DNA of 35,526 bases from Saprospiraceae bacterium (GTDB lineage Bacteria; Bacteroidota; Bacteroidia; Chitinophagales; Saprospiraceae): positions 1-35,526 of the forward strand of contig JAHDES010000065.1 of NCBI GenBank assembly GCA_020628645.1. The letters are read 5' to 3'. The position numbers were made by a program, and so were the translations under genes. Shown piece by piece: positions 7,587 through 15,315 of the stretch (positions are counted from its first letter, which is position 1; every line of letters begins with the position of its first letter). The notes under the pieces were generated by a model. That model saw only the letters and a program-made list of their open reading frames with translations. It was not told the origin of the DNA and made no database searches.

Positions 7587-8123
7587 TCATCCTACTTCGC
7601 GCATTTGTTGATCCGAAATTAATTGCTTTAAGCGTTTTTTAGCTAAAATTAATTGAGATTTAGAAGTGTTGATACTAATGCCTAGTATTTCAGCTATTTC
7701 TCGGTGTTTATAACCTTCTATCACATATAAATTGAAAACTGTTCGATAACCTGTTGGCAGACGATTCATGAGATTAAGAATATCTTGTGCAGCGAGTTCA
7801 TCCACTACACTTACATTCGATTTCATCTCAATATTACTAATCTCTACTGTCAGGTTAAAATTATGTTTCTTTCGTAAAAACATCAAGGCCTCGTTTACTA
7901 TAATTCGACGAATCCATCCTTCAAAACTACCAGCACCTCTAAAGGAATGAATGTTTTTCATGGCTTTGTACAAGCCTTCGATTAATACATCTTCTGCATC
8001 TTCTTTACTTTTGATGTATCGTTTGCATAAACCAAAAAACTTAGGGGCATACCTATCATATAACGCTTGCTGCGCTTTTCGATCTTGCCGTTGGCAACCT
8101 TCTAGAATTTGTTGTTCCGTCAT
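7587..8123 (-). CDS. RNA polymerase ECF sigma-70 factor
   Basis: The 178-residue protein has sigma region 2 at about 15-90 (LYDRYAPKFFGLCKRYI, EDAEDVLIEGLYKAM, FEGWIRRIIVNEAL). It has region 4 at about 115-170, with the helix-turn-helix HREIAEILGISINTSKSQL. Length and order fit the ECF family, which steers RNA polymerase to a small regulon and is normally held by a membrane anti-sigma partner. The likely partner is encoded downstream at 6921-7316, beyond a palindromic repeat. A second ECF factor is at 14758-15315. Confidence 0.93.
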   Translation of the reverse strand: MTEQQILEGCQRQDRKAQQALYDRYAPKFFGLCKRYIKSKEDAEDVLIEGLYKAMKNIHSFRGAGSFEGWIRRIIVNEALMFLRKKHNFNLTVEISNIEMKSNVSVVDELAAQDILNLMNRLPTGYRTVFNLYVIEGYKHREIAEILGISINTSKSQLILAKKRLKQLISDQQMREVG

Positions 8124-8239
8124 TGGCCTGCGTTTTTCATTGAAGAAGATACAAAGAAAAATTCATCTTTGTTTAACTTATAACTCTATAGATGCAAGGA
8201 AATTGTATTTTGGTGGGTGGAGATGTGTTTTTTACTTCC

Positions 8240-8321
8240 AAGCCTGACCGCGCTTTGCGATCAGGCTTCCGTTCATGGCTTTATAAATATGTTTCTTTAA
8301 CAACTACATTTTATAAAGTCA
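8240..8321. repeat. Two adjacent hairpins between genes
   Basis: AAGCCTGA (8240-8247) pairs with TCAGGCTT (8261-8268) around a GC-rich loop that can itself pair CGC/GCG. Next, TGGCTTTATAAA (8276-8287) pairs with TTTATAAAGTCA (8310-8321) with one G·T. They lie between the hydrolase stop and the sigma start. They may end the hydrolase transcript, but no T-run follows. Confidence 0.4.
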
Positions 8322-8354
8322 CAAATCAACCTATTTTGTTCCGCCCGTATAGTG

Positions 8355-10094
8355 TTATTTAATTATAGCATTATAAATGGCTTGGTGAATTCGTGGTCGA
8401 ATATCTAATTCATATAATTTTCGGTTGTCACGAGTAGGAAAAACACGATTCGAAAAGAAAATATAAATCAACGACGCATCTGGATCAATCCAAACAAATG
8501 TCCCTGTATAACCTGAATGTCCATAACTATTGGGAGAAGCATCTTTAGCGGTATGGGCTTTTCCAGCCACATAATCAATCAGAGGCTTATCAAAGCCCAA
8601 TCCTCGACGATTGCCTTCTTCACAGAACTGACATTGCGTAAATTCTTCTACACTTTTCGCAGGAAGGATTTGTTCTTTACCATATTTCCCTTTTTGTTGA
8701 TAGAGGTATGCCATTTTCGCTAAATCATTGATATTTGAAAATAAACCTGCATTCCCAGAAATGCCACCCATCATAGCTGCTCCTTCGTCGTGTACGGTGC
8801 CATGTAGTTGTTGCATTCTAAAAAAAGTATCTCGTTCAGTGGGTACGATTTGATCTAAATTGTGGTATAAAAAGCTATTATAGTTTAAGGTATATGCGCC
8901 AATTTTTCGATAAATATTTTCTCGTAAATACGTTTCATAATCTTGATTGGTCAAATTTTCAATGATTTCAGGATACCAATAAAAAGACAAGCCCGAATAG
9001 CGATAAGAAGGATTTTTATCAACGGGAGATGCTAAGATGGCTTTGTCGATTTTTCGTTTTTTATAACTTTTGTGAAGAAAAAGATTATCTGTTACATAAA
9101 TAGGATAACGATTGGATTGAAGGGGTTTAAAAGTTCTTCGTTTAAACTTTCCATCTGATTTTAGGGTTTCTTTCCAAAAGGGAATCCATGCTTTCAAACC
9201 TGCTTGATGTGCCAAAATATCACGCCATTTCAAATCTGCTTTATTGGATTTTTGTGCTTTTAGCAAATATTGTCCAACGGTATCATCTAATCCAAATTTG
9301 CCTTCTCCATGCAATTTCATCAAAGCTGGGAGTGGACCCATGATTTTGGTAATAGATGCCAAATCATAAATATCATTTTTTTGTACTTTCCGTTTTTTGT
9401 CATAGGTATGATAACCATAGGTTTCATGAAAAACAACTTGCCCATCTTTTACTACCAAAACTTGTGCTCCAGGGAAAGCTTCTTCTATTAAGCCTTCTTG
9501 AATAATTGCACTTATCGGATAAGCCAATTTTAAGGAATCCATTCCAACTGTTTGAGGAGGGGCATAGCCTAAACGAAGCGGTAAAACATCCTTTTGAAAG
9601 CTACGACCACCAAAAATTATTTGCGCTAAAATAGATTGTGCATTTGCTTTGGCACTTGGATAATACAAAACTGCATCAGCTCGCTGGAGTAATAAATCTG
9701 GGATAATAATTTCTTGTTTCCCCATTACACAAAGAATAAGTCGATCGGTATAGGTAAGCCATTGCAGCATCTCATTTATGGTAGATGTATTGATATTTTG
9801 CGCTGCAATGGTACAGACTAGAATTCGGTTGTTGGAAAAGTTATTACCTTTTGTTTTTTCCCATAAACCAAATGGTATGTACTGCTGAATTTTTTCTACA
9901 AATTCATTATTATTAGTCAGATTAAAATTATGGTAATAAAAAGTATACTGATCTAAGTTTGCCAAAGGAAGAAGATTTCCTTCATTTTTAATGGTACGCG
10001 CTTGTTTTTCCGCAAGTTGAAAAGAGTGAGGGCTTTCTTGCGCTTTTAAGCAAAAGGAAGCAATAAGGTAGATAAATAGCAGTATTCGTTTCAT
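8355..10094 (-). CDS. Secreted serine hydrolase, class C beta-lactamase fold, with GH3 C-terminal-like N-domain
   Basis: The 579-residue protein starts with a signal peptide (about 1-19). Residues 25-175 resemble the C-terminal domain of family 3 glycoside hydrolases (TIKNEGNLLPL at 34-44; ADAVLYYPSAKANAQSILAQ then IFGG…LPLRL at 139-174). Residues 190-575 form a penicillin-binding-protein/beta-lactamase domain with S247-I-T-K250, Y366-S-G and H526-S-G528. Bacteroidota have known fusions of a full GH3 beta-N-acetylglucosaminidase with such a domain. Here the GH3 catalytic barrel is missing, so only the peptidase/esterase-like half should be active. Peptidoglycan or beta-lactam-like substrates are plausible but unproven. 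Two hairpins follow the stop. Confidence 0.88.
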   Translation of the reverse strand: MKRILLFIYLIASFCLKAQESPHSFQLAEKQARTIKNEGNLLPLANLDQYTFYYHNFNLTNNNEFVEKIQQYIPFGLWEKTKGNNFSNNRILVCTIAAQNINTSTINEMLQWLTYTDRLILCVMGKQEIIIPDLLLQRADAVLYYPSAKANAQSILAQIIFGGRSFQKDVLPLRLGYAPPQTVGMDSLKLAYPISAIIQEGLIEEAFPGAQVLVVKDGQVVFHETYGYHTYDKKRKVQKNDIYDLASITKIMGPLPALMKLHGEGKFGLDDTVGQYLLKAQKSNKADLKWRDILAHQAGLKAWIPFWKETLKSDGKFKRRTFKPLQSNRYPIYVTDNLFLHKSYKKRKIDKAILASPVDKNPSYRYSGLSFYWYPEIIENLTNQDYETYLRENIYRKIGAYTLNYNSFLYHNLDQIVPTERDTFFRMQQLHGTVHDEGAAMMGGISGNAGLFSNINDLAKMAYLYQQKGKYGKEQILPAKSVEEFTQCQFCEEGNRRGLGFDKPLIDYVAGKAHTAKDASPNSYGHSGYTGTFVWIDPDASLIYIFFSNRVFPTRDNRKLYELDIRPRIHQAIYNAIIK

Positions 10095-10238
10095 AATTCA
10101 AGTAAAAATTAGTGATGAAACCGTCATTCCTAATTTTTTAATACATAAAAAGTGATTGAAATAATCGTAAGACGATTTGTAGTCGGCTCACGATACATGA
10201 GTATATGAAACGAAGATAAGAGGTTTTTTAGAGAAGTC

Positions 10239-10787
10239 TTATTTCAAATCGTCTTGTAAAATCTTTTCTATGTCGGCCATCGGCATGTTGACACCAATCA
10301 CAAATCCACCGGGATTGATGAAATATTTGGTAGGTACTTCTTTTACGCCATAAATATCAGAGGCAATTTTGGCGTCTAGGAAACGGAAATTGGATACCCC
10401 ATCAAAGATGTGATTTTGCCAGTTGAGTTTTAAAGTGCTTATTGCTTTTTGCCAGCGTGATTCTGTTCCTTCTTTTTCTAAGGCGATGGATACAATCTGA
10501 AAATCAGCTGCATTTTTAAAGGTTTTGCCACTGTATTTCTCATTTAAATCTCGTAAATGCGGCATTTCAGCTCGACAAGGGCCACACCATGTTCCCCAAA
10601 AATCCAGTAATACATATTGCCCTTTGAAATCAGCTAGTGCAATTTTATCTCCCGACAAGGTCTTCGTCGTTGTAAATTGAGGTGCTGCATTTCCATTATC
10701 AAATTTAGGTTTCATATAGAAATATCGCCCTGCATAATACAAGCCAACTAATCCTAAAATAATCAGTATTCCATATTTTTGAAGCAT
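10239..10787 (-). CDS. Membrane-anchored TlpA/ResA-like thioredoxin
   Basis: The 182-residue protein has one N-terminal membrane helix (about 4-22) and a thioredoxin fold with FWGTWCGPCRAEMP (active Cys68 and Cys71) and the cis-proline Pro152 in KEVPTKYF. The insert between these is typical of the TlpA/ResA group, which reduce protein disulfides, often apocytochrome c, on the outer face of the cytoplasmic membrane. It is flanked by same-strand genes at distances too large for a tight operon. The partner substrate is unknown; the DsbD at 21004-23796 could supply reductant. Confidence 0.92.
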   Translation of the reverse strand: MLQKYGILIILGLVGLYYAGRYFYMKPKFDNGNAAPQFTTTKTLSGDKIALADFKGQYVLLDFWGTWCGPCRAEMPHLRDLNEKYSGKTFKNAADFQIVSIALEKEGTESRWQKAISTLKLNWQNHIFDGVSNFRFLDAKIASDIYGVKEVPTKYFINPGGFVIGVNMPMADIEKILQDDLK

Positions 10788-10897
10788 AGGTAGTGTTTTA
10801 TTATAAAACGAGTGTTGACTACCTGAAGTTGACTATTTTATATAGAAGGTATGGGTTTTGTCCGTTTTGAGACCTGTTTGTTTTTATTTAGACCACT

Positions 10898-11042
10898 TCG
10901 TTGAGAGAGGAGAGATCACTCACTTCGTGAGTTGAGAGAAGTCAGACAGTTCCGTACTTTGCTCAATAGTCAAGACATGTCTGACAGCGAAGCGGTCTCT
11001 CCGTTAGCGAAGCTAACAGTCTCTCCTTTCTCAGTGAAACGA
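10898..11042. repeat. Cruciform-forming intergenic repeat
   Basis: The 145-bp region has nested pairings. An outer stem TCGTT…GAGAGAGGAGAGA (10898-10915) pairs with TCTCTCCTTTCTC…AACGA (about 11020-11042) with one mismatch. Inside are ACTCAC-TTC-GTGAGT (10918-10932), GTCAGACA (10941-10948) with TGTCTGAC (10978-10985), and GTTAGC-GAA-GCTAAC (11003-11017). No reading frame spans it. It lies 8 bp from the stop of the isomerase gene, so its RNA form would sit in that transcript's 3' end. It is unrelated in sequence to copies A and B. Confidence 0.65.
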
Positions 11043-11049
11043 TCTCCTT

Positions 11050-12105
11050 CTAACCCAAACCAATAATTTTTCGATTCAAATCTTCATCTGCATCACTTCC
11101 AGCGAAATCATCAAATGCCTTTTGCGTCACTTCTATAATATGTTGTTGGATAAAGGGCGCACCTTCTCTTGCCCCTTGCTCCTGTGATTTAATACAACAT
11201 TCCCATTCTAGGACTGCCCATCCATCAAAGCCATATTGAGATAATTTTGTAAAGATGGATTTAAAATCAACTTGACCATCACCTAAGGAACGGAATCGCC
11301 CAGGCCGATTCACCCAATCTTGATAACCGCCATATACCCCTGAGCGACCTGTTGCATTAAATTCAGCATCTTTGACGTGGAACATCTTAATGTGTTCATG
11401 ATAGATATCAATGAATGCCAAATAATCCAATTGTTGCAACACAAAATGACTCGGATCATAAAGAATTTTCACTCGATTATGATTGTTTGTGGCTTCCAAA
11501 AAGCGTTCAAACGTAATGCCATCATGTAAATCTTCCCCTGGATGAATTTCATAACAACAATCCACGCCATTTTCTTCCATTACATTTAAAATTGGATTCC
11601 AACGCTTTGCTAGTTCAGAAAAGCCCGTCTCCACCAAACCTTGTGGACGTTGGGGCCAAGGATAAACTGTATGCCAAATCAATGCGCCAGAAAAAGTCAC
11701 ATGTCGATCTATCCCTAAATTACGGGAGGCTTGTGCGGCCCATTTTACTTGTTGAATGGCCCATTCAGTGCGTGCTTTAGGATTATTTTTATGCGTATCA
11801 GGAGCGAAGGCATCAAACATCACATCATAAGCAGGATGAACCGCCACTAATTGTCCTTGCAGATGGGTCGATAATTCGGTGATTTCAAGTCCGTGCGATG
11901 CCACGCGCCCTTTATATTCATCACAATAAGTTTTGCTCGTAGCTGCTTTTTCCAGATCAATGATATGCCCTGCCCAAGTAGGAATTTGAATGCCTTTGTA
12001 GCCTAAACTTGCCACCCAAGCACATAAATTATCTAAGGTATCATAAGGGGCTTCGTCGCCTAGAAATTGAGCAAGAAAAATAGCGGGACCTTTTATGGTG
12101 TTCAT
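11050..12105 (-). CDS. Sugar-phosphate isomerase/epimerase family TIM barrel
   Basis: The 351-residue protein fits the xylose-isomerase-like TIM-barrel family. The metal- and substrate-binding residues are in the usual order: Glu186 in YEIHPGED, Asp217/His220 in YDPSHF, His243 in FHVKDAEF and Glu300/Glu302 in VLEWEC. There is no signal peptide, so it should be cytosolic. Family members isomerise, epimerise or dehydrate sugars and inositol derivatives (for example IolE and IolI); the substrate cannot be told here. A quinone-oxidoreductase-like dehydrogenase gene lies 104 bp upstream on the same strand. The cruciform repeat follows the stop. Confidence 0.88.
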   Translation of the reverse strand: MNTIKGPAIFLAQFLGDEAPYDTLDNLCAWVASLGYKGIQIPTWAGHIIDLEKAATSKTYCDEYKGRVASHGLEITELSTHLQGQLVAVHPAYDVMFDAFAPDTHKNNPKARTEWAIQQVKWAAQASRNLGIDRHVTFSGALIWHTVYPWPQRPQGLVETGFSELAKRWNPILNVMEENGVDCCYEIHPGEDLHDGITFERFLEATNNHNRVKILYDPSHFVLQQLDYLAFIDIYHEHIKMFHVKDAEFNATGRSGVYGGYQDWVNRPGRFRSLGDGQVDFKSIFTKLSQYGFDGWAVLEWECCIKSQEQGAREGAPFIQQHIIEVTQKAFDDFAGSDADEDLNRKIIGLG

Positions 12106-12209
12106 ATAGTGATTGATTTTTCGATGATGTAATATTTATTCAATTATCACAGAAATATAAAGATTTGATGAGATATAATTGGTATTCTTTCTGTTTTTTT
12201 TGATAGAGA

Positions 12210-13223
12210 TCATACCTGCACCACTACTTTTCCTATCGTTTTACCTGTTTGAAAGGTACGAACAGCTTCTGGTAAATCTGCAAATGCAAAGGTGTGTCCC
12301 ACATGTGGTTTACCTAAATCAATGGCTTGTAATTCTTGTAGGATTTGGTGCATCAATTCTGCTTTTTCGTACAGCCAAATCAAATTAAATCCTAAAATTC
12401 CTTTATTGAGTTCAATTAATTTTTGTGGGTCAATCTTTGGACGAGTGAGAAATTGCCAGAAGAGTTTTAAATAATTAGGACGATTAGAAGGAGATGCATA
12501 GCGTGCCGATCCATAGACAATCATACGACCTTGTTCGGTTAATTGATCGTATCCAATTTGAAAAATCTTTCCTCCAATGCATTCCATTATAATTTGAAGT
12601 TCTCTCTCTCCTAAAGCATTTTTAAGATTTGAAGCAAATTTATCATCTCGAACAATGATTTCATCATAGCCTTCTTTTTTCAGAAAATCCGTTTTATACG
12701 CCGAACCAATCGAACCGATGGTAAAAGCATCATATTGTTTACAAATTCGATTTGCCCAAATACCTACGCCTCCTGCTGCCGAATGAATTAAAACGGTATC
12801 TTCTTTCTGTAAATTTCCAAGATAAATCAAGCCATAATAAGCCGTTAGTACTTGTACCAAGTAAGCAGCCCCTTCATCAAAATTCCAATCTTTTGGTAAG
12901 GGAATGGCATAGCGTGCATCGATATTCAAATGAGTGGTGTATGCGCCAAAACGTGTAACGCCCATGACCTGATCGCCTTCTTTGAGATGGGTCACTTCTT
13001 TTCCTACTTGAGTCACAACACCTGCATATTCTAAGCCAGGTGTAAAAATGCCTTCGGGGGTAGCACTATACAGTCCCCAAATAGCAAAAATATCAGCAAA
13101 ATTGAGCCCAATACTTTTTATTGCTATTTGTACTTCGTGAGGAGCAGGAGAAGTGAGTTGTTCTTCTTCTAGTTTTAGATTGGAAATACTTCCTGCTTTG
13201 AGGCGGTATACTTGTCTTGTCAT
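12210..13223 (-). CDS. Medium-chain dehydrogenase/reductase, quinone oxidoreductase-like
   Basis: The 337-residue protein has the N-terminal GroES-like domain (GLNFADIFAIWG, about 39-50; PGLEYAGVV, about 62-70) and a Rossmann domain with AAGGVG (149-154) for NAD(P)H. The usual catalytic and structural zinc cysteines are absent, which points to the zeta-crystallin/VAT-1-like quinone reductase group rather than zinc alcohol dehydrogenases. It probably reduces quinones or activated alkenes with NADPH in the cytosol. It is divergent from the lipoprotein gene at 13403, sharing a 179-bp control region. Confidence 0.88.
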   Translation of the reverse strand: MTRQVYRLKAGSISNLKLEEEQLTSPAPHEVQIAIKSIGLNFADIFAIWGLYSATPEGIFTPGLEYAGVVTQVGKEVTHLKEGDQVMGVTRFGAYTTHLNIDARYAIPLPKDWNFDEGAAYLVQVLTAYYGLIYLGNLQKEDTVLIHSAAGGVGIWANRICKQYDAFTIGSIGSAYKTDFLKKEGYDEIIVRDDKFASNLKNALGERELQIIMECIGGKIFQIGYDQLTEQGRMIVYGSARYASPSNRPNYLKLFWQFLTRPKIDPQKLIELNKGILGFNLIWLYEKAELMHQILQELQAIDLGKPHVGHTFAFADLPEAVRTFQTGKTIGKVVVQV

Positions 13224-13313
13224 AGTAAATGGATGTTATTTTTCAAGTGCAAGCACAAGAAACTAATTCAAGTGCATTATTTTCTTCTCAAAAATAATTA
13301 TTTCAAAAAAGTG

Positions 13314-13336
13314 GACAAATTTGTCACATAATTTTA
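13314..13336 (+). promoter_or_regulatory. 12-bp palindrome next to a -7-like element
   Basis: GACAAATTTGTC (13314-13325) is a perfect palindrome. TAATTTTA (13329-13336) fits TAnnTTTA. They lie in the divergent region 67 bp before the lipoprotein ATG. There is no TTG at the right -33 distance, so operator plus promoter is a guess. Confidence 0.3.
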
Positions 13337-13402
13337 TTGCATAGCATAATAGGAGTAAGAATGCATTCTAATAAGCTATTTTAGAACTTCCAACCTAAGA
13401 AA

Positions 13403-14728
13403 ATGAAAAAGACAATAATTTTCAATATTTTAATAATTATTTCCATCCTTCAATTTGCTTGTGTCAAAGAGCAAGATATTTCTACAACGACGACCACCAT
13501 CTCTGAACCTCAAACGGGAGATACGCATTCGATTAGCGGTTTAGTGCGTGATAGTAGTGGGCAAGTTTTACCGAATGTTAGTGTGAAATTTCATCTAGAT
13601 GATTTAGAGCTAGAAACCAAAACAGATGTAGATGGAGTATATGATTTTCTAATCCCATCCATCAAAACAGAAGGGTATATTATAGCAGATGATGAAAGTT
13701 ATTCAAAGAGCATTGTTTATTTTAATGAATTATCGGATGCTACCCTCAGCCCCATTTATTTAGTTGAAGAAGCGGAAGCTTCTACGCTAGATTTAGACCT
13801 AAAAGTAGATCAATTATTGAAAGTAAAAGGTAGAATTGTGGATCAATTTAGCGATCCTGTGCAAGATGCTAGGGTGTTTGTATATAGTTTAGCAAATCCT
13901 CCCAATCAAGAATTTATCATTCACGGGTTTGTTTTAACTAATGCAGCTGGTCAATTTGAACTTTATTATGAAGAAGGCAATTATTTTACCACAATTTTAA
14001 GAGGAGCTTTTCCTACTCCTTGTGCAGAAAATATAGGTATTAACTGGCAAAATCCAGATGCAATTACCGATTTGGGAGATATTATTATGCAAATTGACGA
14101 TTATAGTAGGATCTCTGCAGATATTATTATAGATGATGTAGATCAAGATGTTTCTGCCGTGTTTTATGATGTGAATGACCTTCAAAACAATGTTTATAAT
14201 CATTTGGGAGGAGAAGTAAGCTTAGATGTGTGCGACGGAGCAGAGGAGATAGAGGTAGTATATATCGGAGTTGCAAATGATGATTTGACGAAGTTTGAGG
14301 GAAATTTTGTTCCTGTTGATGAGTTAAACACCTATTATTATTTTCCATTTCCGTCAGTAGTAGATGAAAACTATGTTATTGTTTCTACAGAGGCTCAAAA
14401 TATGATTTTTGCGGGAAATAATACTTTTATTTATAATGCTGAGAATAGTATAATATCTCATCCCGATAATCCTAATCTATTGACTTTTAATTTTAGAACA
14501 ACAGATAGCTATTCAGTAGATGGAAGGCTAGTGCTCGAATTAGGCGAAATGGACTTCTTTAGTTTTCAAAAAGATGGGGTAACGTATACTTTATATCAGG
14601 GGGCAAAAAATTACATTAATTTTATACCTAATGAGATCGGTAAAATTGCTGCTATAATTAGCGGTAAAGCATTAGGCGATGATGGGAACATCATTGATTT
14701 TAAAATAAAATTTAGAGTAGATCAATAA
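13403..14728 (+). CDS. Lipoprotein with carboxypeptidase-regulatory-like repeats
   Basis: The 441-residue protein has a lipoprotein signal peptide ending LQFA-Cys20. Two carboxypeptidase-regulatory-like beta-sandwich repeats follow: SISGLVRDSSGQVLPNVSV…DGVYDF (about 43-85) and KVKGRIVDQFSDPVQDARVF…AAGQFEL (about 137-190). The remaining 250 residues are beta-rich and acidic and I do not recognise them. It is probably attached to the outer membrane. The ECF sigma gene starts 29 bp after its stop, so it likely shares an operon with the sigma factor and the anti-sigma/barrel protein and may be a surface component of that signalling unit. That role is inferred. Confidence 0.8.
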   Translation: MKKTIIFNILIIISILQFACVKEQDISTTTTTISEPQTGDTHSISGLVRDSSGQVLPNVSVKFHLDDLELETKTDVDGVYDFLIPSIKTEGYIIADDESYSKSIVYFNELSDATLSPIYLVEEAEASTLDLDLKVDQLLKVKGRIVDQFSDPVQDARVFVYSLANPPNQEFIIHGFVLTNAAGQFELYYEEGNYFTTILRGAFPTPCAENIGINWQNPDAITDLGDIIMQIDDYSRISADIIIDDVDQDVSAVFYDVNDLQNNVYNHLGGEVSLDVCDGAEEIEVVYIGVANDDLTKFEGNFVPVDELNTYYYFPFPSVVDENYVIVSTEAQNMIFAGNNTFIYNAENSIISHPDNPNLLTFNFRTTDSYSVDGRLVLELGEMDFFSFQKDGVTYTLYQGAKNYINFIPNEIGKIAAIISGKALGDDGNIIDFKIKFRVDQ

Positions 14729-14757
14729 TTTTAAAGAAACACCCAACCTCCACTGCT

Positions 14758-15315
14758 TTGAATAATCAAACCAAATACGAACTTATCCAGCAAAATGCGA
14801 GTACGCAAAAAAGGGTATACTATGCGCATTGCGACCGTTTGATGGCGATTGTTTTGCGATATGTCCCTATTGTCGCGGAAGCAGAAGAAGTACTTCAGGA
14901 TAGCTTTGTTACAATCTTTGATAAAATACAATCCTATGATTCTGATAAAGGTACATTTAAAGCTTGGTCTGCTAAAATCGCGATTAACTTTGCTTTGATG
15001 TATTTACGAAAGAAGAAAAAAATGGTCTTTTACGAAGAAGATTTACATGCTAATATTTTGAAGATCAATAATACGGCATTAACGAATTTAGAACTAGAAG
15101 ATGTAGAACAACAAATCGCTCATTTAGACGAAAAATATCGGGTCATTTTCAAACTAAAAGCAATGGAAGCTTATTCGCATCAAGAAATAGCTCAACTACT
15201 AGGGATTAATTCTGCTTCTTCTAGAACTATTTTTTCAAGAGCAAAGAAACAGTTAAGGAATATCTTTGAAAACAACAAACAAACAATATTCACTTCTGAA
15301 AAAGGTATCTTATGA
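14758..15315 (+). CDS. RNA polymerase ECF sigma-70 factor (TTG start)
   Basis: The 185-residue protein has sigma region 2 at about 20-95 (VYYAHCDRLMAIVLRYV, AEEVLQDSFVTIFDKI, FKAWSAKIAINFALMYL). It has region 4 at about 125-175, with the helix-turn-helix HQEIAQLLGINSASSRTIF. There is no ATG before Met29, and starting there would remove part of region 2, so the TTG at 14758 is the best start. Its stop overlaps the next start by 4 nt (ATGA), which implies translational coupling with the membrane protein at 15312. It is the second ECF factor in the window. Confidence 0.9.
   Translation: MNNQTKYELIQQNASTQKRVYYAHCDRLMAIVLRYVPIVAEAEEVLQDSFVTIFDKIQSYDSDKGTFKAWSAKIAINFALMYLRKKKKMVFYEEDLHANILKINNTALTNLELEDVEQQIAHLDEKYRVIFKLKAMEAYSHQEIAQLLGINSASSRTIFSRAKKQLRNIFENNKQTIFTSEKGIL

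Noticed and set aside
7951-8247. 98-codon plus-strand frame opposite the sigma gene start
   Set aside because: It is a shadow of the sigma gene and intergenic hairpins, Cys- and Ser-rich, with no recognisable fold.
10890-11045. CRISPR array or third copy of the A/B repeat
   Set aside because: There are no regularly spaced direct repeats, and the arms share no sequence with copies A and B.
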